From: Ulota crispa
Taxonomy: Eukaryota; Streptophyta; Bryopsida; Orthotrichales; Orthotrichaceae
Direction of reading: 5' to 3'
Length of the DNA: 64,000 nucleotides
NCBI GenBank assembly: GCA_963920765.1
Contig: OY987243.1
Location: 186,001 to 250,000, forward strand
Part shown: positions 22,971-35,420 of the stretch, one piece after another
Layout: every line of letters starts with the position of its first letter
Numbering within the stretch: the stretch's first letter is position 1
Notes under the pieces: generated by a model
Databases searched by the model: none
The model's input: only the letters and a program-made list of their open reading frames with translations
Told to the model about the DNA's origin: nothing
Translations under genes and position numbers: made by a program

Positions 22971-23699
22971 CCTTAAATGACCATTGTCCCTTTCGAAGAC
23001 AAATGGGATTTTTGGCATGTACCTACGGCTAAATTGCTTTGTGTGATTTTTTGAAACTTTTATGGATGATGGGGAATGCAAAGAGCTATGTCACTATGTG
23101 GGCATCTAAATTTGTTGTCATTCCAAAATTTATTGAAGAAGCTGAAAATGAATTTATGGAAAACACGGAACTCCGGGCAGCCCAAAAACTTCTTTAAAAA
23201 TTGCATTTGTTAAAAATAAAAATACAAAATAGGGTTTCTAGACTTATATAGATGTGAGAAGCTTTGAATCATTCAATTTTGATTAATGACATGAAAGTTA
23301 TGAATAGTTTTAGTTTGCCGATAGGTGTGGAAAATCTCAACCACACCTACCGGCAAACTAAAACTACTCATAACTTTCATCTCATTAATCAAAATTGAAT
23401 GATTCAAAGCTTCTCACATCTATATAAGTCTAAAAACCCTATTTTGTATTTTTATTTTTAACAAATGCAATTTTTAAAGAAGTTTTTGGGCTGCCCGGAG
23501 TTCCGTGTTTTCCATAAATTCATTTTCAGCTTCTTCAATAAATGTCAAAATGACAAAAAATATAGATGCCCACATTGTGACATAGGTTTTTGCATTCCCC
23601 ATCATCCATAAAAGTTTCAAAAAATCACACAAAGCAATTTAGCCATAGGTACATGCCCAAAAATCCCATTTGTCTCCCAATGGAATAGCAGTCCTTAAG
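22971..23699. repeat. Near-perfect 729-bp palindrome (foldback element)
   Basis: Arms 22971-23330 and 23341-23699 are reverse complements with few mismatches, around a spacer of only 10 bp (AAAATCTCAA). At the centre GCCGATAGGTGTGG faces CCACACCTACCGGC. The outer ends are CCTTAA-type on both sides. Internal landmarks include GGAACTCCGGGCAGCCCAAA and AGAAGCTTTGAATCATTCAA. No ORF. Single-arm relatives lie at 494-625 and 26780-27100. This structure should extrude or be transcribed into a long double-stranded RNA. Confidence 0.92.
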
Positions 23700-24244
23700 G
23701 AGACATCTTGAAGATATGAAAGATCTAAATTCAATTCATTGTATTCATAATCAATGGAAAAGAAGATTGTGAACAAACATGGTTAATATTCTTGTTACAA
23801 ACCTCTAAAATGACATGTTTGCTCAACCACCATAGAGTGTGGAAAATATTCTTAGCAAAAATTCTCTTGAATCTTACCTTGAACTCTAACTCGCGATCAT
23901 AACACTATTTTTTTTTGCAAAACAAAGGAAATTGCCAAAAACCGTTGTAAATAAGCACCGTGTTTGTCAGATTTTGAAGGACATAAACTACTATTAGTAT
24001 CTCCATGAATGGACATGCACACGTTGTTATAATTATCTAGTTCTATTCAAATTTTCCTTACTTGCTCGCTAAAGATCTTGAAAGTGGTTAATCTTAGCAA
24101 AATTGCTACCAATAATATTCTGCAACTCAAAAACTTATGAACTCTACAATGTTAAATTTGAGTTTTGTTTTTTGTTTTTTTTGCTTCCTAGCAATTAGTA
24201 GTGTTTTTAGCCACATGAGCTAAAAGAAAAAAAATCAGATTTGG
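23700..24244. other. AT-rich intergenic DNA
   Basis: Nothing supported. Confidence 0.5.
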
Positions 24245-24385
24245 AGTCACTGTAGTTTGCACTACCGGGTGGGTGTTGCTCTAGCAAATATACTTAAAGT
24301 TTGTCCTGCCGTAGGGATTTGAACTTGCCCCTCTTTGTGTGATGGATGCAAGGGATGATATCTTACCAATGGTGAGGGCCTGCGG
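24245..24385 (-). mobile_element. tRNA-derived SINE-like element
   Basis: The minus strand carries an A-box-like CTCACCATTGGTAAGAT (about 24362-24378) and, about 35 bases on, a B box in GCAAGTTCAAATCCCT (about 24314-24329), the internal RNA polymerase III promoter arrangement of a tRNA. The following sequence does not complete a tRNA cloverleaf, so a SINE or tRNA relic is more likely than a live tRNA gene. Confidence 0.5.
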
Positions 24386-26608
24386 GGAGGGAAACTTGGC
24401 CCCAAGCAAGAAACTTAGGCCCTTGGCACAAACTTGGGCTTTGGGCAAGGAGATGGGAAAAAAGTGGTTCACATTTAAACATCACAGCGAAACCACTACA
24501 ATTCCCTTGTGAGCATCACAGGGGAATCACGTAAGCTTGTTGTGACTCTAAAGCCAAAATTATTTTTTAAGATTTACACAACTAAATGGACAAGAGTAGA
24601 GAGTTTATTGTTTGTTTACCAAAGTGGTAGATGCCAAAACAATTGTCCAAACCCCATGGCTTTCTAAACCCATGTCTCATGTGATTTTTATTCTTTCTAC
24701 ATGTGCGCATAGTCTTTTCTTCCCTTTTCAAATGTATTACATTACTTTACTCACTATAGGTACACATCCTAGACCTTGAGCCTTGCGTATTTTGGGTATC
24801 AACCCCCCAAACAATTAGGTTTCTTTTATATCCCTCTTGCCCCATATTGACTTTTGGAGCTACATGGAGTTGCATTGCATTCTCTCATGGATTTGCAAAA
24901 TGAGACCCTTCTTGTTGATGGTTAATGATCCCTTGAACCTCCCTAAACCCCTGTAATTGAAAAAAAGTCACCGCAAGAATGATTGACAATTGAAACAACG
25001 CCCAAGAAAAATGAAAAAAAACCAATGTTTGATCATGTTCATACATGTTTGTTTGAGTAATAAAACAAGGGCAACTCAAATATTTTCAATGCCTTTTGTG
25101 AGATTGCTCATGAAATTGAATCCTTTGTTTACAATTAAATCTAGTTTTCTAATCCGTTTGTATCTTGACCATGCCATGGATCTTGATCTCTAAACACAAT
25201 AAAAAGCATATGCGATGAAAGTATCAATGACCTCCACAACCCATTAAATCCTAAACCTCTTAAATGAAAAAATCAAAATGTATAAAAAAACAACAAATAT
25301 CAAACCAACAAGTGAAGTTTCCTTTTTATTTACAATATTTGGTTGTTTATTCACTATTAACCACAATTCAATAGGCCCAACAAAATGCCTATAAAATTGG
25401 CTGAAGTTTTGATGAATATGATACAATGTTCCAAAACCCTTGTAGAGAAGGTCTAGTTCATAAACCCTAGAACACAAATAATTTTGAACTCCAAAATCCT
25501 AAAACCCTCTTAAATCCACCAATATGAAAAGATTATTCCATATTTACCAAAAGAGCTAAAAATCCCCGCAAAACCTTTGTGCCAACTGTAATACAAAAAA
25601 TGAAGAAGAGACCAACATATAGGCACCCCTAAACTACAATAGAAGTGGAAAGGACAAATGAGGGTAACGGTTGTTTGTAATATTTCCTAAATACAAGAAT
25701 TCAACAACTCTAAACCACTAGAAATGTTTCAAATCCCTATTAAATCTTAGTGAACACAACAAACAATGGCTAGATATATAGGCAAAAATTCACATAGTTG
25801 GTAGAAGAAAATGGTGTCTAAATTGAAACATCCAAATTGAGTAAACTTGATCAAATTGACAAAAAAGTGTCTAAATTGACAAAAAAAAACGTCTAAATTG
25901 ATGTGTCCAAATCTACAAAAAATGACCAAATTGACATCGTTTCTTTGTAGTGAGTGGTGTTGAGGATTTTGCAATTATAGTAATTTTCTACCTTCCACCC
26001 CTTCATTGTTTGCCTAAATCTTTGCAATTTTGGAGAACTAGTTCAAAGTTGGTGATGGGCCCCAAACCTAAACCTCCTAAACGTCTCTCTCTACGTCCCC
26101 CAACTTAAGACCCAACTGCTCTAACAAAGAAATTGGATACATTCATTTAATGTCGACAAAGTACTTAAAAATTTGGCTTTACCACAATTGCCAAAAACAG
26201 CGTCCTTCATATCCTAGACCTACTTTCTAAAAACAACTGCATTGTTTTAAACACATACACTAAAAATACTTTGATAAACCCTTGAAATAAGTAGTACACA
26301 ACTCAATCAAAAAGCTCACAGTCCCGTTGAACATAGGTGAAAATCTTAGTAAAAAGAGCTACAAAAGAGAATTTCCTAAATCTAGAGAATATTCATATGA
26401 AAAACCCACTGGAAATGCTATTTACAATAGGTACATCACTCACATTGTTCAAACAAAGAGAGTTGAAACTTAGGCTCTGGAAGGTCAAAACGGGGAAAAT
26501 AGATAACCGCTCATGTCAGAATGTAAGATGGCACAGACGGTGAGAGTACTGGGAATATCCAAGGGAAATGTCAGAACGTGCATTCTTTTGTAGGTGGAGA
26601 AAATTTGC

Positions 26609-26684
26609 GTGCATTCACAAAAGAAGGGTTACATAAATGTGACCCCCTCTGCAAAAAGTGTGACCATGTAACTTGTGAATGCAC
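26609..26684 (+). repeat. Array hairpin, copy 1
   Basis: Begins GTGCATTCAC and ends GTGAATGCAC (perfect inverted decamer). Inside, GGGTTACA faces TGTAAC around the conserved loop text AAATGTGACCCCCTCTGCAA. Confidence 0.8.
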
Positions 26685-26779
26685 TACATTCCTATACCTT
26701 TAAACTCCAAGCCGGATCCCGTATCTTTAACCTCTGAAGCATTGAGCACCCTTTTTTGGCAACATAGCAATTTTGGGCA

Positions 26780-27100
26780 GCTCATTGCCAATGGGGGGTT
26801 TTTTTTTTGTTTACTTTGAATTTTCAAATGCAATGTGTTCTACAAGTAGCTTTAGGGCCCAACAATTTTCATAACTTTTGACTTCATGGTTTAGAAGTTA
26901 TTGTTTGATATGTTGTTTTCTTTGCTTGGTGGGCAGCAAAAAACTTCCCTAAAAAATGCACTTTTTGAATTTTTTTTTTGAAATTTGTAAGTTAGATCTA
27001 TATATACATGGGGAGCTTTGAATCATTCCATTTTCATCATTGAGGTGAAAGTTATGAGGAGATTTTGTTTGCTGGCAACAATGGATTCTTTACTTTAAAA
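26780..27100 (+). repeat. Diverged single arm of the 23-kb palindrome family
   Basis: GGGCAGC, AAAACTTCCCTAAAAAATGCA, GGGAGCTTTGAATCATTC and GAAAGTTATGA follow the order of the left palindrome arm at 23170-23320. No opposing arm is present. Confidence 0.6.
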
Positions 27101-29015
27101 TAAACTTGGAAGTCCTTTATTTTACTCAATTTTCAATATTTTAGATGAAGAATGGAACCAATAGATATAGATTGTTTATTACAACAGTGTGACCATTGGG
27201 ATTGGATTTTTCATTTCCATGATTTAGTTCTTAACAATTTAGTGGGTTGAATCATTTTCTTCTTGTTGCTTATCATTGTTTTTCCATGTGTTTTACAATC
27301 CAAACAATTTGAAAATTTCAAATGGATACCCAACTTGATTTGAAGAACAAATCCAACAAATTACAACCATGTTGGATTTCTTTTCATACAAACATGACCT
27401 TGTGAAGTGCAGCTGCCCAGATTTTTGCGGGGACAAAAAATGGCTTTTGGTCACTTCAAACTCAATTATCTAACAATCCACATGATAACAAATTTTGAAA
27501 CCTTTTCTACACCTTTGGATACTAGTGTATTACAAGACCTTACAGTTAGATGTCTCAAAAAAAGTTATTTTTTCTAAAGTTTGATACTTGTACTAGAAAT
27601 GGCAGTGTTAGAGCAATTTTGGTGAAGAATCAAGCTCAGCACTTTAGGGGTTAAATAATAATAAGTGGTGGAAGTCCTTAAATAGGTTTGGCGCTGGTGT
27701 TACTACACCATGTCAAAAGCAGAGACCCAAAATAAAGGCATCCCTAAACTACAATAAAAGTTGAGACAACAAATCATGAGAGTAAATATAAGTTACCAAA
27801 TACAAGAATACCCTAGAGACTAAACCCAATAATATGGCCAAAACCCTAATCCTTAGCAAACACAATAAACCATGGCTACGTATCTAGGAAAATGCCCTAT
27901 ATATCATTTTATCAAAATCACAATGACAAACACAAATACCACATCTCTGATTGTTGTGGGCAATCATCCCAACAGCATAGATATTTACCAAAATGCAAGC
28001 TTATTTACCTAATTTCCTTTTCACCCTAAACCCAATGAACAATTATTTACCCAAATCTCCCCATTTATTTGATCAAATGCACACTTTTTCACCCGTATGC
28101 ATAATTTTCCTAGCAAGTGCTACTTTATTTGCCCTAAATGCAAGTCTATATACCCAAATGCACAAACAATCATCCAAGTGCATATTCACCTGCCCATATG
28201 CACATGCATGCATCCAAAATACAAATTTATTCATCCACATGCACAGTCATTCATGCATGTATGTACATGGTACCTTAAACCAATCCATTATGTATTCACC
28301 TAAATATGTGTACATTGATTGAAATATACACACTCCCTTCAGGTCCTCAATTGCAATTCCATTCATTCTAAACCCATAATTCTAGACCATTATGCCCTAA
28401 ACTAGCTATTCCCAGCAATGTTTTTGGCAAATTGACCCTAAACTTTGATCCCCTAAATTGATATTTAAATACCATTCCTAAATCCCTATCTCTAACCTTC
28501 CTTGAAGATCCTAAATCCTCAACCAAAAATTTTGGATCCTCAACCCTAAAACCATTTAGTATTTAAATAGTTGCATTCATGACAAATGCCCTAAGCCCTC
28601 CTTTAAACCATTATAACATTGTAAAAGCAATACCCATGTTCTAAATTGTGAATCACAAAATAATTTTCCAAAACAAGAAAATGTAATGTCACAATATTTG
28701 TTGAGAAAGCTCAAAATTTCCTTTGAGCACAGGTGGAAAATTGAATCCAAATAACTACGGAAGACAAATCCTAAATGAGGGGAATATTGATATAAATCAA
28801 CCAAAAAAAGGTTGTTTACAAGGACCATGAAAGTAAAACTATGTCATTGACATCGTTAAAGACAAAAAAAGAGGTAAGAATGCATGAAAGATGAAAAATA
28901 CAAACTGGAGTAACTATTGTGTTAGAGAGTCAAATGGCAGAGACAATGAGAGTACAAGGAATGTTAAGAGAAAATGTCAGAGCGTGCATTCCTTTGTGAG
29001 TAGAGGAAAAACTAT

Positions 29016-29091
29016 GTGCATTCACAAAGGAGGGGTTACACAAATGTGACCCCCTTTGCAAAAGGTGTGACCTTGTAACCCGTCAATGCAG
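29016..29091 (+). repeat. Array hairpin, copy 2
   Basis: GTGCATTCAC to GTCAATGCAG, with GGGTTACA facing TGTAACCC. The loop reads AAATGTGACCCCCTTTGCAA. Confidence 0.8.
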
Positions 29092-29275
29092 TGCATTCTT
29101 GTAACTTTTAACTCTATGCTAGATTCTATATGTTTGGATAAGAATAAGTGGTGATAAATGCAGAGAAGGTTAATAGCCCGTGTCAAAGAGTAAGATGGTA
29201 GAGGTAGTGAGAATACAAGGAATATCAAGGGGGAATGTCAGAGCGTGCGTTCTTTTGTAAGTAGAGAAAAACTAG

Positions 29276-29352
29276 GTGCATTCACAAAGGAGGGGTTACA
29301 CAAATGTGATTCCCTTTGCAAAACGGTGTGACATTGTAACTTGTGAATGCAC
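29276..29352 (+). repeat. Array hairpin, copy 3
   Basis: GTGCATTCAC to GTGAATGCAC; it lies 260 bp after copy 2, so block A is locally duplicated in tandem. Confidence 0.8.
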
Positions 29353-30576
29353 TGCATTTTTGTACCTTTAAGCTCCAAGCCGGCTGCCATATCTTTCAAT
29401 GAGAATAAGTGGTGGAAGTTTTGTACTTGCTACCACATGGTTGTTATTGAATGTTGACAGGAAAGTTTGTAAAACCTAAGCTCTGCACTCTAAGGGCTTT
29501 CAAGTTCCTTGTTCACCCTAAACTACAAAGCACCCAGACCAATCTACAGATTTATGTGGCATAAAATACAAGAGTGCAAACTTAAATGTATATTTTGAAA
29601 GTGACCCTAAACTTGCTATATCTAAACTAGAGCTATTTGTTGTGTAGGAAATACACGTCTAGGAAGCAATGAAGGGATGTGTTAGATGTGCTATCCATTT
29701 CCCCCCATCATCCAAACCCTTTGGCTTGTAGGCCAGGTGGTATGGGTTACTGATTCTTTCTACATGCACCCCATGATCTTTCATCCCTCTTTTGAATGTT
29801 TTTCCTTATTGTGTAAACTATAGTGCGCCAAATGTGCAAATGATTTCTTCTACAACTCCAACTCCTAAATGATTTGGTTTCTTTTAAATCTCCATTGCCT
29901 GATTTCATTTTTCACAATCCCAGAAAGAGCTTTATTTTCTTGTAAAGTTGAACAACTTGTTTTTCTTTTGCACTTATTGCCCCCCAAAACCTCTTTAAGC
30001 GTTATGTATGGACATGTCCTAAATCCTAACCAATCCTATACCTTGAATCCAATAATAACTCTCTAGATTTCTTGAAGACTACGTTTCATAATTATATTTT
30101 AAGAGTGGTTGGAGTTCAACTTATAAAAGCATGGGATCAAATTGTACCCTCTTGTAAACCAAACGTCCAACAATACCTAACAATTTTTGGTAACTTGTGC
30201 AATATGAAGGTCCCAATTATATTTGGATTTTGTTTCCTAAAAGCGAGACTGTGGTTATGTTAAAATCTCATGAACCCCATACAACGCATTAGTCATCATC
30301 AGACAACTTCAAGTTGTTCAATGCTTATAGATTTTATTAGGAATGGCTAGAGTTCTTCTTATGAAAGCATGTGATCAACTTATATTTTTCTTTTACCTTG
30401 TAGCATTAGCATTTTCCCAAGTTGAATTGTTGGAATCCGACCCTAAGCTCACATTTATTGGACAATAATAGTGTACATAAGTACCCTAGACCTTCTTTCA
30501 AGAGTATATTACAAAACCCATAAAGGTCACACTAAATTTTAGACGGGGGGAAGGAAGAATATAATCAAATAAAAAT

Positions 30577-31214
30577 AGGGAAAATATCAAAAATAAGCCT
30601 GACAATTGGCTGTATTTCAAAAACAAGCCTCACAATTAAAAAACATCAAAAATAGGTCTCATCAACTAAGGTGACCAAATTTTTGTCCATGTTTCTTAAG
30701 GGGTTTGAGTTTGATATATGCACATCGGAGGGAGGTAATATTAGATATTTATCATCAAAAAGCTGAATTTGGAAAATTTGAATTCAGATTTGGATTTAAA
30801 GACCTTAATTTTGTCTAGAACCACAATGGAGGTTACAACTTACAACTGAACAATGCGCAATGGAAAAGCTTAGTTTTTTTTACAAACAAGGGAGAAAAAG
30901 TAATAATTTGCCTCCTCACTAAGCTTTTCCATTGGGCACTGTTCAATTGTAACCTTTGTTGTGGTTCTAGACCAAGTTCTAGACTATATAAAGGTCTATA
31001 AGTCCAAACTTGAATTTCCAAATTAAGCTTTTTGATGATAAATATCTAATATTTACCTCTCTTTGGTGTGCATATATCAAACTCAAACCCCATAAAGAAA
31101 CTTGGTCAAAAATTCAATCGCCTTAGCTGATGAGGCCTATTTTCAATATTATTTAATTGTCAAGCCTACTTTTGAAATACGGCCATTTGTCAAGCCTATT
31201 TTTGATATTTTCCC
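30577..31214. mobile_element. 638-bp foldback with nested Micron-like core
   Basis: The outer arms begin GGGAAAATATCAAAAATAAG and end CTATTTTTGATATTTTCCC. Pairing continues through AAGGGGTTTGAGTTTGATAT against ATATCAAACTCAAACCCC. The inner part (30717-31085) has the same termini (TTTGATATATGCACA) and body (GAATTTGAATTCAGATTTGG, CTAAGCTTTTCCATTGGGCA) as the elements at 14.8 and 18.5 kb. It interrupts an array unit just before block A at 31350. No ORF and no assigned target duplication. Confidence 0.82.
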
Positions 31215-31440
31215 ATGAATATACAATCAAATGTGCTATTTACAATGAGAATTAAAGAGAAGCAAAATCACTCTTGTTGTAAAAAATAAAGAGAGTTAAC
31301 AATGCCCGGGCAAGGTGAAAAATGCAAAAAAAGTTAACCGCCCATGTCATAAAGGAAGATGGCAGAGACCGTGAGAGTACATGGAATGTTAGGAGGAAAT
31401 GTCAAAGCGTGGGTTCTTTTGTTAGTGGGAGAAAAACTAC

Positions 31441-31516
31441 GTGCATTCACAAAGGAAGGGCTACATAAATGTGACCCCTTTTGCAAAAAGGTGTGACCCT
31501 GTAACCTTTGAATGCA
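31441..31516 (+). repeat. Array hairpin, copy 4
   Basis: GTGCATTCAC at the left and TTTGAATGCA at the right (one arm decayed); the loop ATAAATGTGACCCCTTTTGC is conserved. Confidence 0.75.
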
Positions 31517-33233
31517 ATGCATTCTTATACCTTCAAACCCCAAACCAGATTTTGTATCTTTGCATAAGAATAAATATTGCACTCTGTCATAAACTTGTAA
31601 CTCCAAAATCTTGCACTCCAAAGGCTTCCAAGTCTTTTTCCTATTCTAAAAAGCAAAACACCCAAATCAATATAAAGATTTGCATGGCTAAATGTAAAAG
31701 ATTCCAAGTTTTGTTGTTTGTTTTTCTAAAGTGGCCCAAAACTACCTATTTGCCAAAACAAAATTGATTGTAAACCATCACATGCTTTATCTTGAAGGAG
31801 GCAATGTTAGACTTGAAATCCATTTTCCAACTTTATCTTGAACTTGTGACCTAGAGGCTGGTAGTTATATGTTGTTGATCTTCCTTAAACCATATCCCTT
31901 TGGTTGACGTCCATTTCTTTTTTGCATGTTCTATCTTATTATATACAATATTGCCATTGCAATGGTATTTTATCTCTTTCCTTTAAACATTAATGCTTTT
32001 AAAAAATTTGTGAACTTGGGATGATCCCAAATCTTGCCCAAATGCTACATGCTATGTACACAAAAAATTACCTAGAATCCTAAATTCCAAGACACAGACA
32101 TTGTGAATAATCAACTATTAATCCACACTCAAGCTCATTCACCTAAATGCATACGTGTCCATCCAAAATGCAAGCTTGTATACACATATGCCAATTTATC
32201 CAACCAATGTGAACTCATTCATTGTAAACCGCAAATTTGGTCATGCAGATGCACACCCTTTCATCCATATCCTAAGCCCTATCGATAAAAGTACTAGTCC
32301 ATTGACCTTGAATGCATGCTTTTTTACCCAAGTGTTCAATAATTCATACATGTGCATGTTCATTTGCTCACGTGTTCATTTATACATCACATGCACACTC
32401 AATGATGCATATGTGCACATAATCATCAACCCGCCTCCCCTATGTATGTATTTCAATGTACATATGCTCATTCTAATATCTGCAATTTTTGATCAAATGA
32501 AATTATATCTCCCTTTACACTATTAGTTGCAATTTCATATATCGGTAATCCTAAGACTCAATCCCAGATTTCCCCCTAAACACTTCACTTCCTAAATTAA
32601 GAATTTTAGGGGATGCTAGCAAATTGACTCCTACACCCAAAAACATAAAAAGTGATGTTTTTCAAACCACCTCTACATTCCTCCCTAAACCCTCTTCTTC
32701 TCCACCTTAAGACCCTAAACCCTAGAAGTCATACATATATTCAAATGAAAAGAACCAAGTTGTTCAAAAAATGGCTACACGGCAAACACAAGAAATCCCA
32801 CCCTAATCCCTAAACCTTGCTACATTATAAAAACAATAGCAATGTCCTAAATAGAGAATAGTGGTAGTAGTTACAAGATCCAAAAAATTTACGGTACAAA
32901 AATCCAGTCAGAGAGCTCAAAGTCCCTAGTATGGGGCACAGTTAGAAAACTTAGTCGAAAAAGCTATGAAAAAGAATTCCTAAACAAGGGGAATGTTCAT
33001 AAAAAAAAGGCAACTAAAAATGCCATTTAGAATAAGAATCAATGAGAAACTAATTGTCTCTCACCATCAAAAGAGGGAGAGAGGTAAGAATGTTTGAGAA
33101 AGTTGAGAAATGCATATAAGGTTAATTGTTGTGTCAGAGAGTCAAAGTCAGATGGCAGAGACAGTGAGAATACAAGGAATGTTAGGGGAGAATGTCAAAG
33201 CGTGCGTTCCTTTGTAAGTAAGGAATACACTAC

Positions 33234-33310
33234 GTGCATTCACAAAGAAGGGGTTACACAAATGTGACCCCTTTTGCAAAAAGGCGTGACCCTATAACTT
33301 GTGAATGCAC
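33234..33310 (+). repeat. Array hairpin, copy 5
   Basis: GTGCATTCAC to GTGAATGCAC, perfect outer inverted decamer; the loop reads AAATGTGACCCCTTTTGCAA. Confidence 0.8.
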
Positions 33311-35048
33311 TGCATTTTTGTACCTTTGAACCCTAGGGCGAGATTCCGTATCTTTGAATGAGAATAAGTGGTGGAAGTTTTTAAATTACAATGTTATAAG
33401 TATTATCGCGCATTGTCAAAAGACTGTAAGCTCTAAACTTTGCCCCTCAAGGGCCTTCAAGTTGCTTGTTCACCCCAAATTGCAAAGGACTCTAAACCCT
33501 AAACCAATCTAATGATTAACGGGATGAAATGTACAAGAGTAGAGAGTTTATTGTTTGCATCCAAAATACTGTATGTTAAAACTATATTTTCTCCATACCA
33601 TTATGTGTTTTTGAAGCAAAAAGGGGATGCTAAACAAGTGATCCATTCTCCATGTCATCCAAACCCCATGGCATGTGGCCGCATGTCAAGGCCCTTCAAT
33701 TCTTTCTACATGCGCCTATAGTATTTTATTCCTTTTCCAAATGTATTATCTTACTTTATACACTAAAACCACACATGTCAATGATTTTTTCTACAAGTAT
33801 ATTGGATATTCCCCCAAACAATTAGGTTTCTTTTACATCCCTCTTGTCTCATTTCAAATATTGGGATGGCATAGAGCTGCATTGCCTCATGGATTTGCAA
33901 AATATTTTATTGTTGTTGTTGGTTCTACCAATCCCTTCCACCTCCTTGAACCTCCATAATTAAGAGTTAGGTCACCCTAGGAATGATTGGCAATTGAGAC
34001 AAAGCCAAAAATAAAAATAATAAAAATAACTAAAATTTGATAGTGTTGATACATGTTTGTTTGGGTGTAAAAACAGAAGCAACTCAAATACCTTTAATGC
34101 CTTTTGTGAGATTGATTGCACATGAATTGGATTTTACTAAAGGACTATTATTTAGTGTAGGTACGGCACCTTGAACCTTTGACTCGTTTCCTCCAAGGCC
34201 AAATTTCACCCTCATTTCTAATTGAAGCCAATTTGCTAATCCAATTGCATCACAACCACGCCATAAATGATGAGCTCTAAACACAAGAAAAAAAGAGATA
34301 TGATGAAGGTAGCAATGACCATCTCAACCCATAAATCCCTAGATATCTAAATGAAAAGGTCAAAATTGAAAAATCAACAATATCAAACCAAAGAGTGCAG
34401 TTAACTTTGTAATTGCAATATTCACCCTTCACTGCTTGCCTTGACCTTGCAATTTTGGGGAGCTAGTTCAAAGTTGGTGAAGGGTTTTGAACCTAACTAA
34501 ACCTCCTAACCCCTTATACTACACCCCCCCATCTTAACATCCTAGCTCTAGTAGAAGTGATGGATACATTCATTTAAAATTGACCAAGTACTTAAAAACA
34601 TGGCTATAACAATAGTGCAAAAAAACCCTCTTCAAAACCCTAGTTTCATTTAAAAATAGTTGCAATGTCCTAAATACTATACACTTGAAATAGTCTCTAA
34701 ATCCAAAAAACGAACGATACAATAATCACTCAAAAAAGTTCATAGTTCCTTTGGGTACAACTGGAATGCTTAGTCAAAATAGCTACAAAAGAGAATTCCT
34801 TAGAACAAGGGAATATTGGTATGTAGAAAAGCAAATGAAAATCTTATTTACAAGAAAAATGAAAGAGGAACTAAATCATTGACACTGTTAAAAACGGAGA
34901 GAGGTAAAACTTAAGCTTTGAAGGTGAAAAAAAACAAAGCATGGTGAATGCCGCATCAGAGAGTCAGATGGCGGAGAGGATGACAATACATAGAATGGCA
35001 AGAGTAAATGTCAGAACATGCATTCCTTTTTGAGCAGGGAAAAACTAT

Positions 35049-35124
35049 GTGCATTCACAGAGGAGGGGTTACACAAATGTGACCTCCTTTGCAAAAAGGT
35101 GTGACCCTGTAACCCGCAAATGCA
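35049..35124 (+). repeat. Array hairpin, copy 6
   Basis: GTGCATTCAC at the left, CGCAAATGCA at the right; inner GGGTTACA / TGTAACCC is intact. Confidence 0.78.
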
Positions 35125-35420
35125 TTGCATTTCTATACCTTTAATTGTAGGGCTGGATTTTGTATCTTTAAATAAGAGTATGAGGTGGAAGTTTCTAATA
35201 TTGCAATTATATGAGAGTGTTACTGCACATTGTTAGAAATCCGTAACTTCAAAACCCTACACCCCAAAGGCTTTTAAGCCTCATGTTTACTATGAAAAGC
35301 AAAGCACTTGAAGACTGAATTTAAAGATTTACATGGCTAAAATCTGAAGGAATACAAGTTTTGTTGTTTGTTTTCCAAATTGGCCCAAATTTTGCTATAG
35401 ATGCCTGAACAACAATCATT

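Larger units (their letters stand above)
24560..35420 (+). repeat. Diverged long-unit repeat array
   Basis: The same ordered blocks recur several times on the plus strand: (C) AAAAGCTCACAGTCCC / GAGAATTCCTAAA type lead-in; (A) a block of about 230 bp from GAGTCAGATGGCAGAGA to GTATCTTTGAATGAGAATAAG; (B) GTGGAAGTTT...CCAAAGGCTTTCAAG...GCAAAGCAC. Block A occurs at about 26510, 28930, 29190, 31350, 33140 and 34965. Longer correspondences are 24590-25130 with 33530-34120 (ACAAGAGTAGAGAGTTTATT, CAAACAATTAGGTTTCTTTT) and 27990-28330 with 32100-32530 (runs of CACATGCA / CATCCAAAATGCAAG). Degenerate telomere-like words (CCCTAAACC) are scattered on the same strand. No coding frame is shared by the copies. 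Confidence 0.8.

Noticed and set aside
24303..24378. Functional tRNA gene
   Set aside because: A- and B-box-like text is present but I could not pair an acceptor stem or anticodon arm; kept only as a SINE-like relic.
27990..28330. Possible His/Cys-rich peptide gene
   Set aside because: The frame follows the CACATGCA / CATCCAAA degenerate repeat and is not kept in the homologous unit at 32.1 kb.
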